Below are positions 34,849 to 45,000 of a DNA stretch of 64,000 nt, one piece after another. Both the position numbers and the translations under genes were made by a program. The notes beneath the pieces are model-generated. The model made no database searches and had not been told where the DNA came from. It worked only from the letters and a program-made list of their open reading frames with translations. Position 1 is the stretch's first letter. Each line of letters starts with the position of its first letter. Source of the stretch: Methylorubrum rhodinum. Lineage in GTDB: Bacteria; Pseudomonadota; Alphaproteobacteria; Rhizobiales; Beijerinckiaceae. Location of the stretch: contig NZ_JACHOP010000003.1 of assembly GCF_014199935.1 (NCBI RefSeq), positions 124,001 to 188,000 on the forward strand, written 5' to 3'.

Positions 34849-34942
34849 TTGCAGGGACCACGCTGCCTCGCGCGCCCCGGGAGCTACGGCCCCGTCCTCG
34901 GATGGGCGGGGGAACTCGACCGGCGGCGCCTGAGGGCGGCCA

Positions 34943-35029
34943 CTATCCCTGCCGGTTCTCGTTGGGTGGCTTGTCCTGGTCCGCGTCGGCGGTGCGTGCT
35001 GGGGAGACGGTATTGCCCTGATGTCTCAT
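34943..35029 (-). CDS. 28-aa mini-protein with ideal ribosome site
   Basis: Encodes MRHQGNTVSPARTADADQ and ten more residues (DKPPNENRQG), fully hydrophilic. The sequence AAGGAGGTTGGCC stands right before the ATG, the strongest Shine-Dalgarno seen here. An intrinsic terminator follows about 95 bases after the stop. These two signals, not the length, support a real gene. No homologue is known to me. Confidence 0.6.
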   Translation of the reverse strand: MRHQGNTVSPARTADADQDKPPNENRQG

Positions 35030-35214
35030 GGCCAACCTCCTTACTCGCAGGACGGCGCCGCGAAGCGCCGATGACCCGAGGCTAGGACGGGTTCGGGGGA
35101 TCGCGCAAGCCCCTGTCTTGCGGATTCTGTCGCGGCTCACGATCTCGCGTCCGGGGAGGGGGAACGATCCGTTGCACGGCTTGGCGCCGTGAAAGCGTTC
35201 GGAAGGATTCGTCG

Positions 35215-36237
35215 ATGCCGCTCCCGCCGCTCTCCGTCCTCGACCTCGCCCCGATTCCCGAAGGGGGAACGGTGCGCGACGCGCTCGACCGCAGCCGCGC
35301 GCTGGCGCAGCACACGGAAACGCTCGGCTATCGGCGCTTCTGGCTCGCCGAACACCACAACATGACCGGCATCGCCAGCGCCGCGACCGCGCTCGTGATC
35401 GGCCACGTCGCGGCGGGCACGCAGGCCATCCGGGTCGGCGCGGGCGGCATCATGTTGCCCAATCACGCGCCGCTGACGGTGGCCGAGCAGTTCGGCACGC
35501 TGGCGACCCTGTTTCCCGACCGGATCGATCTCGGCCTCGGCCGCGCGCCCGGCACCGACGGGGCGACCCTGCGGGCGTTGCGTCGCGACTACGGCGCCGC
35601 CGAGAGCTTCCCGCAGGACGTGCTGGAGGTGCAGGCGTTCCTCGGCGATCCGCAAGCAGGACAGGCGGTGCGGGCGGTGCCGGGCGCGGGCACCAAGGTG
35701 CCGCTGTGGATCCTGGGATCGAGCCTGTTCGGGGCGGAACTCGCCGGGATGCTGGGGCTTCCTTTCGCCTTCGCGTCGCATTTCGCGCCCGATGCGCTGA
35801 TGCCGGCCCTGGAGACCTACCGCGCCCGCTTCCGCCCCTCGGCGCAACTCGCCGCGCCTCACGCGATGGTCGGCATCAACGTGGTCGCGGCGGAGACGGA
35901 GGCCGAGGCGCGCCGCCTGTTCACCACCCCGCAGCAGGCCTTCACCAATCTCCTGCGCGGCACCCGCGGCCTGCTGCCGGCGCCGATCGACGACATCGAG
36001 ACCTACTGGTCGCCGCCGGAGAAGCGCCAGGCCTCGCGGATGCTGGCGCGCTCGCTCGTCGGCACCGCGGGCACGATCCGGGCCGGGCTCGAAGCGCTTG
36101 CCACAGAGACGGAGGCCGACGAGATCATCGTCGCGAGCGCGATCCACGACCACGCGGCGCGGCTGCGCTCCTACGCGATCCTGGCCGAGGCGCATGGCGG
36201 TCTCGACGCGGTGGACGCCCACCGCTCGGCCGCGTGA
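35215..36237 (+). CDS. LLM-class flavin-dependent oxidoreductase
   Basis: A 340-aa luciferase-like monooxygenase (TIM barrel, FMN-dependent) of the MsnO8/YhbW group. Typical stretches are [22 protein letters not shown] near residue 42, [13 protein letters not shown] near residue 78 and [11 protein letters not shown] near residue 102. The start has AAGGATTCGTCG upstream. The substrate is unknown and no reductase is adjacent. Confidence 0.85.
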   Translation: MPLPPLSVLDLAPIPEGGTVRDALDRSRALAQHTETLGYRRFWLAEHHNMTGIASAATALVIGHVAAGTQAIRVGAGGIMLPNHAPLTVAEQFGTLATLFPDRIDLGLGRAPGTDGATLRALRRDYGAAESFPQDVLEVQAFLGDPQAGQAVRAVPGAGTKVPLWILGSSLFGAELAGMLGLPFAFASHFAPDALMPALETYRARFRPSAQLAAPHAMVGINVVAAETEAEARRLFTTPQQAFTNLLRGTRGLLPAPIDDIETYWSPPEKRQASRMLARSLVGTAGTIRAGLEALATETEADEIIVASAIHDHAARLRSYAILAEAHGGLDAVDAHRSAA

Positions 36238-36250
36238 GTTCGGGCGGGAA

Positions 36251-36475
36251 TCAGGCGGCGCGGGCGCGCGGCGCCTCGCGGGTCGCCGCCGGCTGGCCGA
36301 ACATCACCTGATAGAGGGCGGCGGGGCTGTAGCTGCGGCCCTGCCCGTCGGTGATCCGCACCTCGTGCATGCCGGAGGTGGCGAGCGACAGGCCCTGCTC
36401 CAGGGCGCTCAGCATCGAGCCGTGCTGCCAGGAATAGACCCGCGGGGCGGCGCCGGCGGTGACGGTGAAACTCAC
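36251..36475 (-). CDS. Small hypothetical protein, 74 aa
   Basis: Reads from a GTG at 36475 (MSFTVTAGAAPRVYSW) with EVRITDGQGRSYSPAALYQ in the centre and an Ala/Arg-rich end. Codon use fits the chromosome. It converges on the LLM oxidoreductase gene 13 bases away. No clear ribosome site and no known domain. Confidence 0.5.
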   Translation of the reverse strand: MSFTVTAGAAPRVYSWQHGSMLSALEQGLSLATSGMHEVRITDGQGRSYSPAALYQVMFGQPAATREAPRARAA

Positions 36476-36888
36476 GAGATTCGGTCCCGGTGCTGTTGCG
36501 GCGCGAGAGGGGCGGCCCGGTCGATCGGGGCACGGCTCCGGCTGCCGATGGGGTCAGGTTGACCATTCGATAGTGGCTCTTGGTTGACGAACTCTTCGCG
36601 AAAACTGACTTTTTCGATGGCGCCGACGCGGAGGCTCCGTGGCGAGGATGTGGCGGCGCCCTCGCCGAACCCACCGCCCCGCGCCCGCGTTGCCGCAACG
36701 CCGATCGGCTCTATGATAGCGATCGGCGATGACCATGACGCATCGCCGATGGCCCGCGCGACGGCACGGCGGCGGTCGTCCGCCGGACGCATGGAGCAGG
36801 ACCATCGGTCCTGATCCATGCAGCTTGGTATGACAGGGCGATCCGGCCCGAACGGGCCGTGGCGCAGCCAGACGCGGAGCGGCACAGC
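36476..36888. other. Non-coding gap with palindromes, before the aldo/keto reductase
   Basis: This 413-base gap starts with an AT-richer stretch in which GGTTGAC occurs twice about 34 bases apart (36556, 36589). It continues with the palindromic elements at 36722-36845. No gene is supported. It separates divergent transcription units. Confidence 0.5.
36722..36845. repeat. Double-hairpin palindromic repeat, copy B
   Basis: ATCGGCGATG (36722-36731) is inverted at 36741-36750. A second, larger hairpin spans 36790-36822 around GGACCATCGGTCC. The spacer CTTGGTATGACAGGGCGAT after it matches copy A (1421-1500) read on the other strand. Confidence 0.7.
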
Positions 36889-37920
36889 ATGGAACACCGC
36901 CAGTTCGGACGTTCGGGCCTCAGGGTGCCGGTCCTCAGCCTCGGCACCGGCACCTTCGGCGGCACCGACGCCTTCTTCGAGCGCTGGGGCAGCACCGACG
37001 TGGCGCAGGCCGCCCGATTGATCGACATCTGCCTGGAGGCGGGCGTCAACTTCCTCGACACCGCCGACATCTATTCGAGCGGCGATTCCGAACGGATCCT
37101 GGGCGAGGCGATCAAGGGCCGCCGCGACCGGCTCCTGATCTCGACCAAGGCGACCTTCCGCTCCGGCGACGACCCGAACGCGGTCGGCTCCTCGCGCCAT
37201 CACCTGATCCGCTCCTGCGAGGCGAGCCTGAAGCGACTCGGCACCGACCATATCGACGTCTACTTCATGCACGGCTTCGACGCGCTGACCCCCGTCGAGG
37301 AGACCCTGCGGGCGCTCGACGACCTGACCCGGTCGGGCAAGATCGGCTATATCGGCGCCTCCAACTTCTCCGGCTGGCAGCTGATGAAGGCGCTCGCGAC
37401 CTCCGAGCGCGACGGGCTCGCCCGCTACGTCGTCTATCAGGGCTACTACTCGCTGATCGGCCGCCACTACGAGTGGGAGCTGATGCCGCTCGGCCTCGAC
37501 CAGGGCGTCGGCCTGATGGTGTGGAGCCCGCTGGGCTGGGGCCGGCTCACCGGCAAGATCCGGCGCGGGCAGCCGGCCGCCTCCGGCCGCATCGCCGCGG
37601 GCGGGGCCGAGGGCGGACCGACCGTCTCCGACGATTACCTCTACGGCGTGGTCGATGCGCTGGACGCGGTGGCGGAGGAAACCGGCAAGACCGTCTCGCA
37701 GGTGGCATTGAACTGGCTGCTGACGCGCCCGACGGTGTGCAACATCGTCATCGGCGCCCGCAACGAGGAGCAGCTGCGCCAGAACCTCGGCTCGGTGGGC
37801 TGGACCCTGACCCCCGACCAGATCGCCCGGCTCGACGCCGCGAGCCGGGAGAACCCGGTCTATCCCTACTGGCACCAGATGGGGTTCGACGAGCGCAACC
37901 CGAAGCCGACGGCGTGGTGA
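36889..37920 (+). CDS. Aldo/keto reductase
   Basis: A 343-aa NADPH-dependent (alpha/beta)8 oxidoreductase. The catalytic set is visible as NFLDTADIYSSG (Asp, Tyr), ISTKAT (Lys) and DVYFMHGFD (His). The cofactor end shows VWSPLGWGRLTGK and VIGARNEEQLRQNL. The start at 36889 matches the family N terminus EHRQFGRSGLRV. The substrate is unknown. A hydrolase gene follows after 34 bases, probably co-transcribed. Confidence 0.88.
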   Translation: MEHRQFGRSGLRVPVLSLGTGTFGGTDAFFERWGSTDVAQAARLIDICLEAGVNFLDTADIYSSGDSERILGEAIKGRRDRLLISTKATFRSGDDPNAVGSSRHHLIRSCEASLKRLGTDHIDVYFMHGFDALTPVEETLRALDDLTRSGKIGYIGASNFSGWQLMKALATSERDGLARYVVYQGYYSLIGRHYEWELMPLGLDQGVGLMVWSPLGWGRLTGKIRRGQPAASGRIAAGGAEGGPTVSDDYLYGVVDALDAVAEETGKTVSQVALNWLLTRPTVCNIVIGARNEEQLRQNLGSVGWTLTPDQIARLDAASRENPVYPYWHQMGFDERNPKPTAW

Positions 37921-37954
37921 CGGCGCCGTCGCCGCGCGCCCCGGCAGCCCGCGG

Positions 37955-38818
37955 ATGACCGATCCGGGCATCCGCCATCGCCGCGTGAGGCTCGGACGGC
38001 TCGAACTCCACGTCGCCGAGGCCGGCCCCGCGGACGGGCCGCCGACGATCCTGCTGCACGGCTTTCCGGAATCCTGGCTCGGCTGGCGGCGTCAGATCGG
38101 CCCGCTGGCGGGAAGCGGCCTGCGCCTCGTCGTGCCCGACCAGCGCGGCTACGGCCTGAGCGACCGGCCGCGCGGCCTCGAGGCCTACCATCTCGACCGG
38201 CTCGCCGGGGATGTGATCGCCCTCGCCGATGCCTGCACCTTCGAGAAATTCCGCCTCGTCGGCCACGATTGGGGCGGCCTCGTCGCCTTCTGGACCGCGA
38301 GTTTCTTTCCGGATCGGATCGAGCGGCTGGCCGTGCTCAACGGCTTCCATCCGGGCGTGTTCGGGCCCTACCTGCGGCGCCATCCGGGGCAGGTGCTGCG
38401 CAGCGCCTATGCCGGCGCGTTCCAGCTGCCGCTGATCCCCGAGCGCCTGCTCACCGCCCGCGATGGTTTGGCTCTACGCGAGATGCTGCGCCGCTCCGCC
38501 CGGCCCGGCACCTTTTCCGAGGCCGATCTCGACCGCTACGCCGAGGATTGGCGCCGCCCCGGCGCGGTCACGGCGATGCTGAACTGGTATCGCGCCCTGG
38601 CCCGCCTGCCGCGCGAAAGCAATCCGCCGCGGATCGCGGCGCCGACGCTGATCCTCTGGGGCCGGCGCGATCCGGCGCTCCAGCCGGGGCTGGCGCAGGC
38701 GAGCCTCGCCCACTGCGATCGGGGCCGGGTGCAGTGGATCCCGCAGGCGACCCACTGGGTGCAGCACGAGGCGGCGGCGGAGGTGAACGCGGCGCTGATC
38801 GCGTTTCTGCGGGGCTGA
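37955..38818 (+). CDS. Alpha/beta hydrolase, epoxide-hydrolase-like
   Basis: A 287-aa hydrolase. HGFPESW near residue 35 supplies the oxyanion hole, and GHDWGG near residue 104 carries an Asp nucleophile, which points to epoxide hydrolase or haloalkane/fluoroacetate dehalogenase chemistry rather than an esterase. The late ATHWVQHE supplies the His. Cap residues that would separate these options were not assigned. It converges on zwf. Confidence 0.8.
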   Translation: MTDPGIRHRRVRLGRLELHVAEAGPADGPPTILLHGFPESWLGWRRQIGPLAGSGLRLVVPDQRGYGLSDRPRGLEAYHLDRLAGDVIALADACTFEKFRLVGHDWGGLVAFWTASFFPDRIERLAVLNGFHPGVFGPYLRRHPGQVLRSAYAGAFQLPLIPERLLTARDGLALREMLRRSARPGTFSEADLDRYAEDWRRPGAVTAMLNWYRALARLPRESNPPRIAAPTLILWGRRDPALQPGLAQASLAHCDRGRVQWIPQATHWVQHEAAAEVNAALIAFLRG

Positions 38819-38834
38819 GGACGCTCGGGCGGCG

Positions 38835-40334
38835 TCAGAGCGTCAGCCACCGGTGCCCGTCGCGGGCGAGGAGTTCGTCCGCCTCCTTCGGCCCGGCGCT
38901 GCCGGCTTCGTAGACGACGACCGGCGCATCCGTCCACGCCTTCAGCAGCGGCTCCACCGCCGCCCAGCCGGCCTCGATGTTGTCGGCCCGCTGGAACAGC
39001 GTCGCGTCGCCCATCATGCAGTCGTAGATCAGGGTCTCGTAGCCCACCGTCGGCGCGGTCGCGAAGAAGTCGCCGTAGCGGAAGCCGTTCTCGACCGGGG
39101 CGATGTGCATCTGCGGCCCCGGCCGTTTCACGTTCAGCGTCGTGACGGCGCCCGGATCGGGGCTGATGCGCAGGCGCAGGACGTTGGGCGCGAGATCGGT
39201 GACGGCCGTGTCGCGGAACATCCGGAACGGCGGCGGCCGGAAATGCACCGCGACCTCGGTGTGGTGCGCGCTCATGCGCTTGCCGGTGCGCAGATAGAAC
39301 GGCACGCCGGCCCAGCGCCAGTTCTCGATCTCGAGCTTCAGCGCGACGTAGGTCTCGGTGTGCGAGTCCCGCGCCACGTCCGGCTCGTCGCGATAGGCCG
39401 GCACGGCGTGGCCGCCGACGCGGCCCGCCGCGTACTGGCCGCGCACCGCGTCCTCGGGCCGGACCGGGCGCACCGCCTCGACGAGCTTGGCCTTCTCGTC
39501 GCGCACGGCCTCCGCCGCGAAGGAGTTCGGCGGCTCCATCGCCACCATGGCGAGCAACTGGAACAGGTGGTTGGGCACCATGTCGCGCAGGGCCCCGGTC
39601 GGCTCGTAGAAGCCGCCGCGGGCCTCGACGCCGATGGTCTCGGACGCCGTGATCTCGACATGGCTGACGTATTCGCGGCGCCAGACCGGCTCCAGCATGC
39701 CGTTGGCGAAGCGGATCGCCATGATGCTCTGGACGGTCTCCTTCCCCAGAAAATGGTCGATCCGGTAGAACTGGCTCTCGTCGGCCTGCGCCAGAATCTT
39801 CGCGTTGAGCGCCTTGGCCGAGGCGAGGTCGGAGCCGAACGGTTTCTCGATCACGACGCGGCGGAAGGCGTCTTCTTGCTGTTTCAGCAGGCTGGCCTTG
39901 CCGAGGCCTTCGACCACCGGCCCGAAGAAGCGGGCGGCGACCGCGAGGTAGAACACCACGTTGCCCTGCACCCGTTCGGCCAGCGCCCGGTAGGTCGCCT
40001 CGTCGGCAAAATCACCCTGCATGACGTGCAGGCGCCCGCGCACGAAGCCCCAGGCCTTTTCGTCGATTTTTTCCGGGTGGAACTCGGCGGAGGGGTCGTG
40101 GGTGAAGGATTCCATCGTGTCGGAGAGGTCCTGGCGCCAGCCCTCGTCGGTGAGCCGGTTGTGATCGACGCCGAGGACCGAGAAGTTCGGGTCCAGCAGG
40201 CCGCCGCCCGCGAGGTTGTAGAGCGCGGGCATCAGCAGGCGCTTGGTCAGGTCGCCGGCCGCGCCGAAGATCACCAGGGTGCAGGGGGGCGCCGGGGGGC
40301 TGACGGGTTCTTTTTTGTCGGTTGCGTCGGCCAT
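38835..40334 (-). CDS. zwf: Glucose-6-phosphate 1-dehydrogenase
   Basis: A 499-aa cytoplasmic enzyme, the first step of the oxidative pentose phosphate and Entner-Doudoroff routes. NADP-binding FGAAGDLTKRLLMPALYNL lies near residue 24, the substrate-site RIDHFLGKE near residue 188 and EKPFG near residue 163. The start at 40334 gives a normal family length. No pgl or gnd is adjacent. Confidence 0.93.
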   Translation of the reverse strand: MADATDKKEPVSPPAPPCTLVIFGAAGDLTKRLLMPALYNLAGGGLLDPNFSVLGVDHNRLTDEGWRQDLSDTMESFTHDPSAEFHPEKIDEKAWGFVRGRLHVMQGDFADEATYRALAERVQGNVVFYLAVAARFFGPVVEGLGKASLLKQQEDAFRRVVIEKPFGSDLASAKALNAKILAQADESQFYRIDHFLGKETVQSIMAIRFANGMLEPVWRREYVSHVEITASETIGVEARGGFYEPTGALRDMVPNHLFQLLAMVAMEPPNSFAAEAVRDEKAKLVEAVRPVRPEDAVRGQYAAGRVGGHAVPAYRDEPDVARDSHTETYVALKLEIENWRWAGVPFYLRTGKRMSAHHTEVAVHFRPPPFRMFRDTAVTDLAPNVLRLRISPDPGAVTTLNVKRPGPQMHIAPVENGFRYGDFFATAPTVGYETLIYDCMMGDATLFQRADNIEAGWAAVEPLLKAWTDAPVVVYEAGSAGPKEADELLARDGHRWLTL

Positions 40335-40411
40335 GGGCGGCTCCGTCGGGAAATGCCTCGACAACAGCCCCCGCGGGGGCGTGTTCCGGCAACGCTGCTC
40401 CGCTTCCCCCG

Positions 40412-42070
40412 CTACTCTTCGGTGCGAACCGCCTGTCCGCGGTCGATCGGCAGGCGCGGGCCCTTCAGTTCCTCGCCGGTCGGCAGGGAGCGGGCGTCCC
40501 AGCCGCCGCCGAGCGCGCGGATCAGGGACACCGCCGTGGTGAAGCGGTTGAGCCGGATCTGGAGCGCGGTGATCTCGTTGTTGATCTGGAGCGCCTGGGC
40601 GGTCACCACCGTGGTGAAGTTCTGCGTGCCGGCGCGGTACTCGTTGAGGGTGATCTCGACGGCGCGGCGGGCGGAGGCCACCGCCTCGTCCTGCTTGGCC
40701 TGCTGCTGGGCGAGGATGCGCACGCCGGCCAAGCCGTTCTCGATCTCGCCGAAGGCGGTCAGCACCGTCTGGCGGTAGCTCGCCACCGCCGCCTCGTAGG
40801 CGGCGCGGGCCGATTGCAGCACGGCGGCGCGCGCGCCGCCGTCGAAGAACACCTGTTCGCCCGCCGCCGAGATCGCCCAGACGCGGTTGGCCGCCGAGAA
40901 CACGCCGTTGCTGGTGAGCCCCGACACGCCGCCCGAGGCCGAGAGCGTCACGGTCGGGTAGAAGGCCGAGACCGCGACGCCGATCTGCTCGCTCTGCGAC
41001 TGCACCAGCCGCTCGGCCTGGGCGATGTCCGGCCGCCGCTCCAACAGCTCCGAGGGGATGCCGACCGGAACGCTGGGCGGGCGCAAAGGCAGCGGCGCGA
41101 ACGGCAGGTTCAACTCCGAGGGCGGGCGCCCGGTCAGGATCGCCACCGCGTGCTCGAAGGTGGCGCGCTGGAGATCGACGGCGATCAGCGTCGCCTGCGT
41201 GGTCTGGAGCTGCGTCTGCGCCGTGATGACGTCGGAGCGCGCGGCCACGCCCGCGTTGTACTGGTTCTCGGCGATCGCGAGGCTCTTCTTGAAGCCCTCG
41301 ACGTTCTCCTGAACCACGCGCTTCAACGCATCGGAATAGCGCATCTGCAGGTAGGAGGTGGCGAGTTCGGCCTGCAGGCTCAGGCGCACCAGGGCGAGGT
41401 CGGCGGCCGAGGCCTGGGCGGCGGCGACGTCGCTCTCGATCTGGCGGCGGATGCCGCCGAACAGGTCGAGCTCCCAGGCAGCCTGCCCCTGGAGCGAGAC
41501 GGTGGTGCGCTCCGTGCCGAGCGTGCGCGAGCGGGTGATGCTCGGCGCGCCGATCACCGTCGGGAACAGGGCGGCGCGGGACTGCGCCACGAGGGCGCGG
41601 GACTGATCGTAGAGGGCGACCTGGGCGCGAAGATTCTGGTTGTCGACGTCGATCGAACGGATGAGGCGGTCGAGGGTGGGGTCGTTGAACACCCGCCACC
41701 AGTCGCCGCGCTCGGAGGCGTCGCTCGGGCGGGCGACGCGCCAGCCCTTCTTGGACTGGACGTAGGCGAGGCTGTCCTCGCGCATCCCGCCCTGCTTGAA
41801 GCCGAGCGGGGTCTCGACCGAGGGGCGGGTGTAGTCGGGGCCGACGAGACAGCCGGAGGTGGACAGGGCCAGCGCCGCGACGCCCAAGAAACGAGCGCGC
41901 GCAAAAGCCCTCTCCCCTCCGCGGGAGAGGGTGGCCCGCGAAGCGGGTCGGGTGAGGGGAGCGACGGTTCCGGAAGCGTCGCCCCCTCTCCCGCCTGCTC
42001 CGCAGGCACCCTCCCCCGCAGAGGGGGGAGGGTTATGGTCGGCCGCATGCGTCACGAACGAAACATCCAT
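40412..42070 (-). CDS. RND efflux outer-membrane lipoprotein (NodT/OprM type)
   Basis: Outer-membrane channel of the efflux pump, with the TolC-like duplicated helical repeats (RPDIAQAERLVQSQ and QSRAAYE-like segments). A lipobox LSTSGC marks lipidation. ATG 42070 overlaps the mdtC-like stop (TGATG), but this start puts the lipobox Cys at about residue 74. The first 55 or so codons come from a palindromic repeat at 41907-42033. An internal TTG or other start just before LGVAALALSTSGC is therefore likely. The function call is firm, the start is not. Confidence 0.82.
   Translation of the reverse strand: MDVSFVTHAADHNPPPSAGEGACGAGGRGGDASGTVAPLTRPASRATLSRGGERAFARARFLGVAALALSTSGCLVGPDYTRPSVETPLGFKQGGMREDSLAYVQSKKGWRVARPSDASERGDWWRVFNDPTLDRLIRSIDVDNQNLRAQVALYDQSRALVAQSRAALFPTVIGAPSITRSRTLGTERTTVSLQGQAAWELDLFGGIRRQIESDVAAAQASAADLALVRLSLQAELATSYLQMRYSDALKRVVQENVEGFKKSLAIAENQYNAGVAARSDVITAQTQLQTTQATLIAVDLQRATFEHAVAILTGRPPSELNLPFAPLPLRPPSVPVGIPSELLERRPDIAQAERLVQSQSEQIGVAVSAFYPTVTLSASGGVSGLTSNGVFSAANRVWAISAAGEQVFFDGGARAAVLQSARAAYEAAVASYRQTVLTAFGEIENGLAGVRILAQQQAKQDEAVASARRAVEITLNEYRAGTQNFTTVVTAQALQINNEITALQIRLNRFTTAVSLIRALGGGWDARSLPTGEELKGPRLPIDRGQAVRTEE
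41907..42033. repeat. CCTCTCCC/GGGAGAGG palindromic repeat, efflux copy 1
   Basis: CCCTCTCCCCTCCGCGGGAG with GGGTGAGGGG, then a second inverted part ending GAGGGGGGAGGG. Same family as 45425-45624 and 48856-49045. It lies over the apparent 5' end of the channel gene. Confidence 0.75.
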
Positions 42071-45000
42071 CACTCGGCCGGCATCGCCGCCGCCCCATCC
42101 CGCCGGCGGCGGCGCTTGGCGCGGGTCCGGAGACGGTCGAGATACAGGTAGACGACCGGGGTCGTGTAGAGGGTCAGGATCTGGCTGACGATCAGGCCGC
42201 CGACGATGGCGATGCCGAGCGGGCGGCGCAGCTCCGCCCCCTCCCCGCCCGCGATGATGAGCGGCGCCGCGCCGAGCAGAGCCGCCATCGTCGTCATCAT
42301 GATGGGGCGGAAGCGCAGGATGCAGGCCTCGAAGATCGCCTCCCCCGGCGGCAGGCCGCGGCTGCGCTCCGCGTCGAGGGCGAAGTCGATCATCAGGATC
42401 GCGTTCTTCTTGACGATGCCGATGAGCAGAAAGACCGCGATCAGCGCGATGATGGTGAACTCGGTCCCCGTCGTCAGCAGCGCGACGATGGCGCCGATGC
42501 CGGCCGAGGGCAGGGTCGAGAGGATCGTCAGCGGGTGGATGTAGCTCTCGTAGAGGATGCCGAGCACCGCGTAGACCGCGAGCAGCGCCGCGAGGATCAG
42601 CAGCGGCTGGCGCGACGAGGATTCCTGAAAGCTCTTGGCCGTGCCGGCGAACTCGCCGTGGATCGTCTGCGGCAGTTGCAGCTCCGCCATCGTCTTCTCG
42701 ATGACGGCGGTGGCGTCGCCCAGGCTCTTGCCCGGCACGAGGTTGAACGAGATCGTGGTCGCCACGAACAGGCCCTGGTGGGCGACCTGCACCGGCGCGC
42801 TGCCGGTCTCGAACCGGGCAAACGCCGAGAGCGGCACCATCGTCTCCTTGGCGCTCGACACCGGCGCGCTCGACGAGGCGCCGCCCTTGCTCGCCGCGAT
42901 GGCGTTGCCGGCGGCGTTGCGGGCGGAATCGGCGGCGATGCTGGCGGCCGTCGGGGTCGAGCCGGAGGTGGTGGCGGCCTGCGCGGTGGCGGCGTCCTGC
43001 GAGGTCGGGGCCGAGACCGTGCCGGCCACCGCGTTGGTCGTGGCCGAGCCCCGCGCCTTGCCCCCGGTGGTCGAGACGTAGATCGTCTTCAAGACCTCCG
43101 GGTTCTGCAGGTATCGCGGCGCGATCTCCATCACCACGTGGTACTGGTTGAGGGGGTTGTAGATCGTCGAGACCTGACGCTGGCCGAAGGCGTCGTAGAG
43201 GGTGTTGTCGATCTGGTCCGGGGTGATGCCGTAGCGGAAGGCGGTGGGCCTGTCGATGACGAGGCGGCTCTCCAGCCCGCCCTCCTGTTGATCGGAGGTC
43301 ACGTCGGCGAACACGTCGGTGCGCTTCTGCAGCGCCTGCAGGAGCTGGGGCGCGGCGGCGTAGAGTTCGGCCGCGGTGTCGCCTTGCAGCGTGTACTGGA
43401 ACTGGGCGAAGCTCTGGCGCCCGCCCATCTTCAGGTCCTGGCGCGGAAACAGGTAGAGCCGGGCGCCGGGCACCTGGGCGAGCTTGGGGCGCAGCCGCGC
43501 CATCACCTTCTCGATCGGCTCGCGCTGGCCCAGCGGCTTGAGGCCCACGAACACGTTGGCCGAGTTGGTGCCCCGGCCTCCCGTGAAGCCGACGATGCTC
43601 TCCACCGCCGGATCGGCCTGGACGATGGCGCTCGCCTGTTCGAGCTTCTGCTTCATCGCCTGGAACGAGATACGCTGGTCGGCCTGGATGCCGCCCATGA
43701 GCTGTCCGGTGTCCTGATCGGGGAAGAAGCCCTTCGGGACGATGACGTAGCCGTAGACGGTGAGCCCGATCGCCGCGAACACGCTGAGCGCGGTGATGCG
43801 GCGGTGATGCAGCGCGAGGCGCAGCGTCCGCTCGTAGCCTCTGAGCAGCGCGTCGAAGCCGCCCTCGAGGAGGCGCAGGAGAAGGTTCGGACGTTTCCCC
43901 TTGTGCTGCTCGGCTTCCGGCCGCAGCAGCAGCGCGCACATCATCGGCGTGGTGGTGAGCGACAGCACCAGCGAGACGAGGATCGCCATCGACAGGGTGA
44001 CCGCGAATTCCTGAAACAGCCGCCCGACGATGCCGCCCATCAGCAGGATCGGCAGGAACACGGCGATGAGCGACAGGCTCATGGAGACGACGGTGAAGCC
44101 GACCTCCCGCGCCCCGATCAGCGCCGCCTCGACCCGCGGCTTGCCCATCTCGATGTGGCGCTGGATGTTCTCCAGCACGACGATGGCGTCGTCCACGACG
44201 AAGCCGGTGGCGATGATGAGCGCCATCAGCGAGAGGATGTCGAGGGAGTAGTCGAGCATCCACATCGCCGCGAAGGTGCCGACGATGGAGATCGGCACGG
44301 CCACCGCCGGGATCAGCGTCGCCCGCCACGAGCGCAGGAACACGTAGGTGACGAACACCACGAGCAGGATCGCGATGATCAGCGTCTCCTCCGTGGTGGC
44401 GAGCGAGGCGCGGATGGTCAGCGAGCGGTCGCCGGAGATGTCGAGGTCGATGTCGCCGGGGAGTGCCGCCTTCACCTGCGGGATCGCCGCGCGCACCCGC
44501 GCGACCGTGTCGACCACGTTCGAGCCCGGCTGCTTGTAGATGAACAGGATCACGCCCGGCTTGCCGTCGACGAGGCCGAGATTGCGCTTGTCCTCGACCG
44601 AATCGACCACCTCGCCGACATCCGTCAGCCGCACCGCCGCGCCGTTGCGGTAGGCCACGACGATGTCGCGGTAATCCGACGCCTGCCGGCCCTGGTCGTT
44701 GGCGTAGAGCTGGTAGCGGCGATCCCCCGCGACGATGTCGCCTTTGGGCGAGTTGGCGTTGGCGGAGGCGAGCCCCGCGCGGATGCCCTCCAGGCCGATG
44801 CCGTAGTGGAACAGCGCGGTCGGATCGAGCTCGACCCGCACGGCCGGGAGCGAGGAGCCGCCGATATCGACGTTGCCGACCCCCTCGATCTGGCTCATGC
44901 GCTGCTGCACGATCGTGGCGGCCGAGTCGTAGAGCTGGCCGGGCGTCAGCGTGTCCGAGGTCAGCCCCAGGATCAGGATCGGCGCGTCGGCGGGGTTGAA

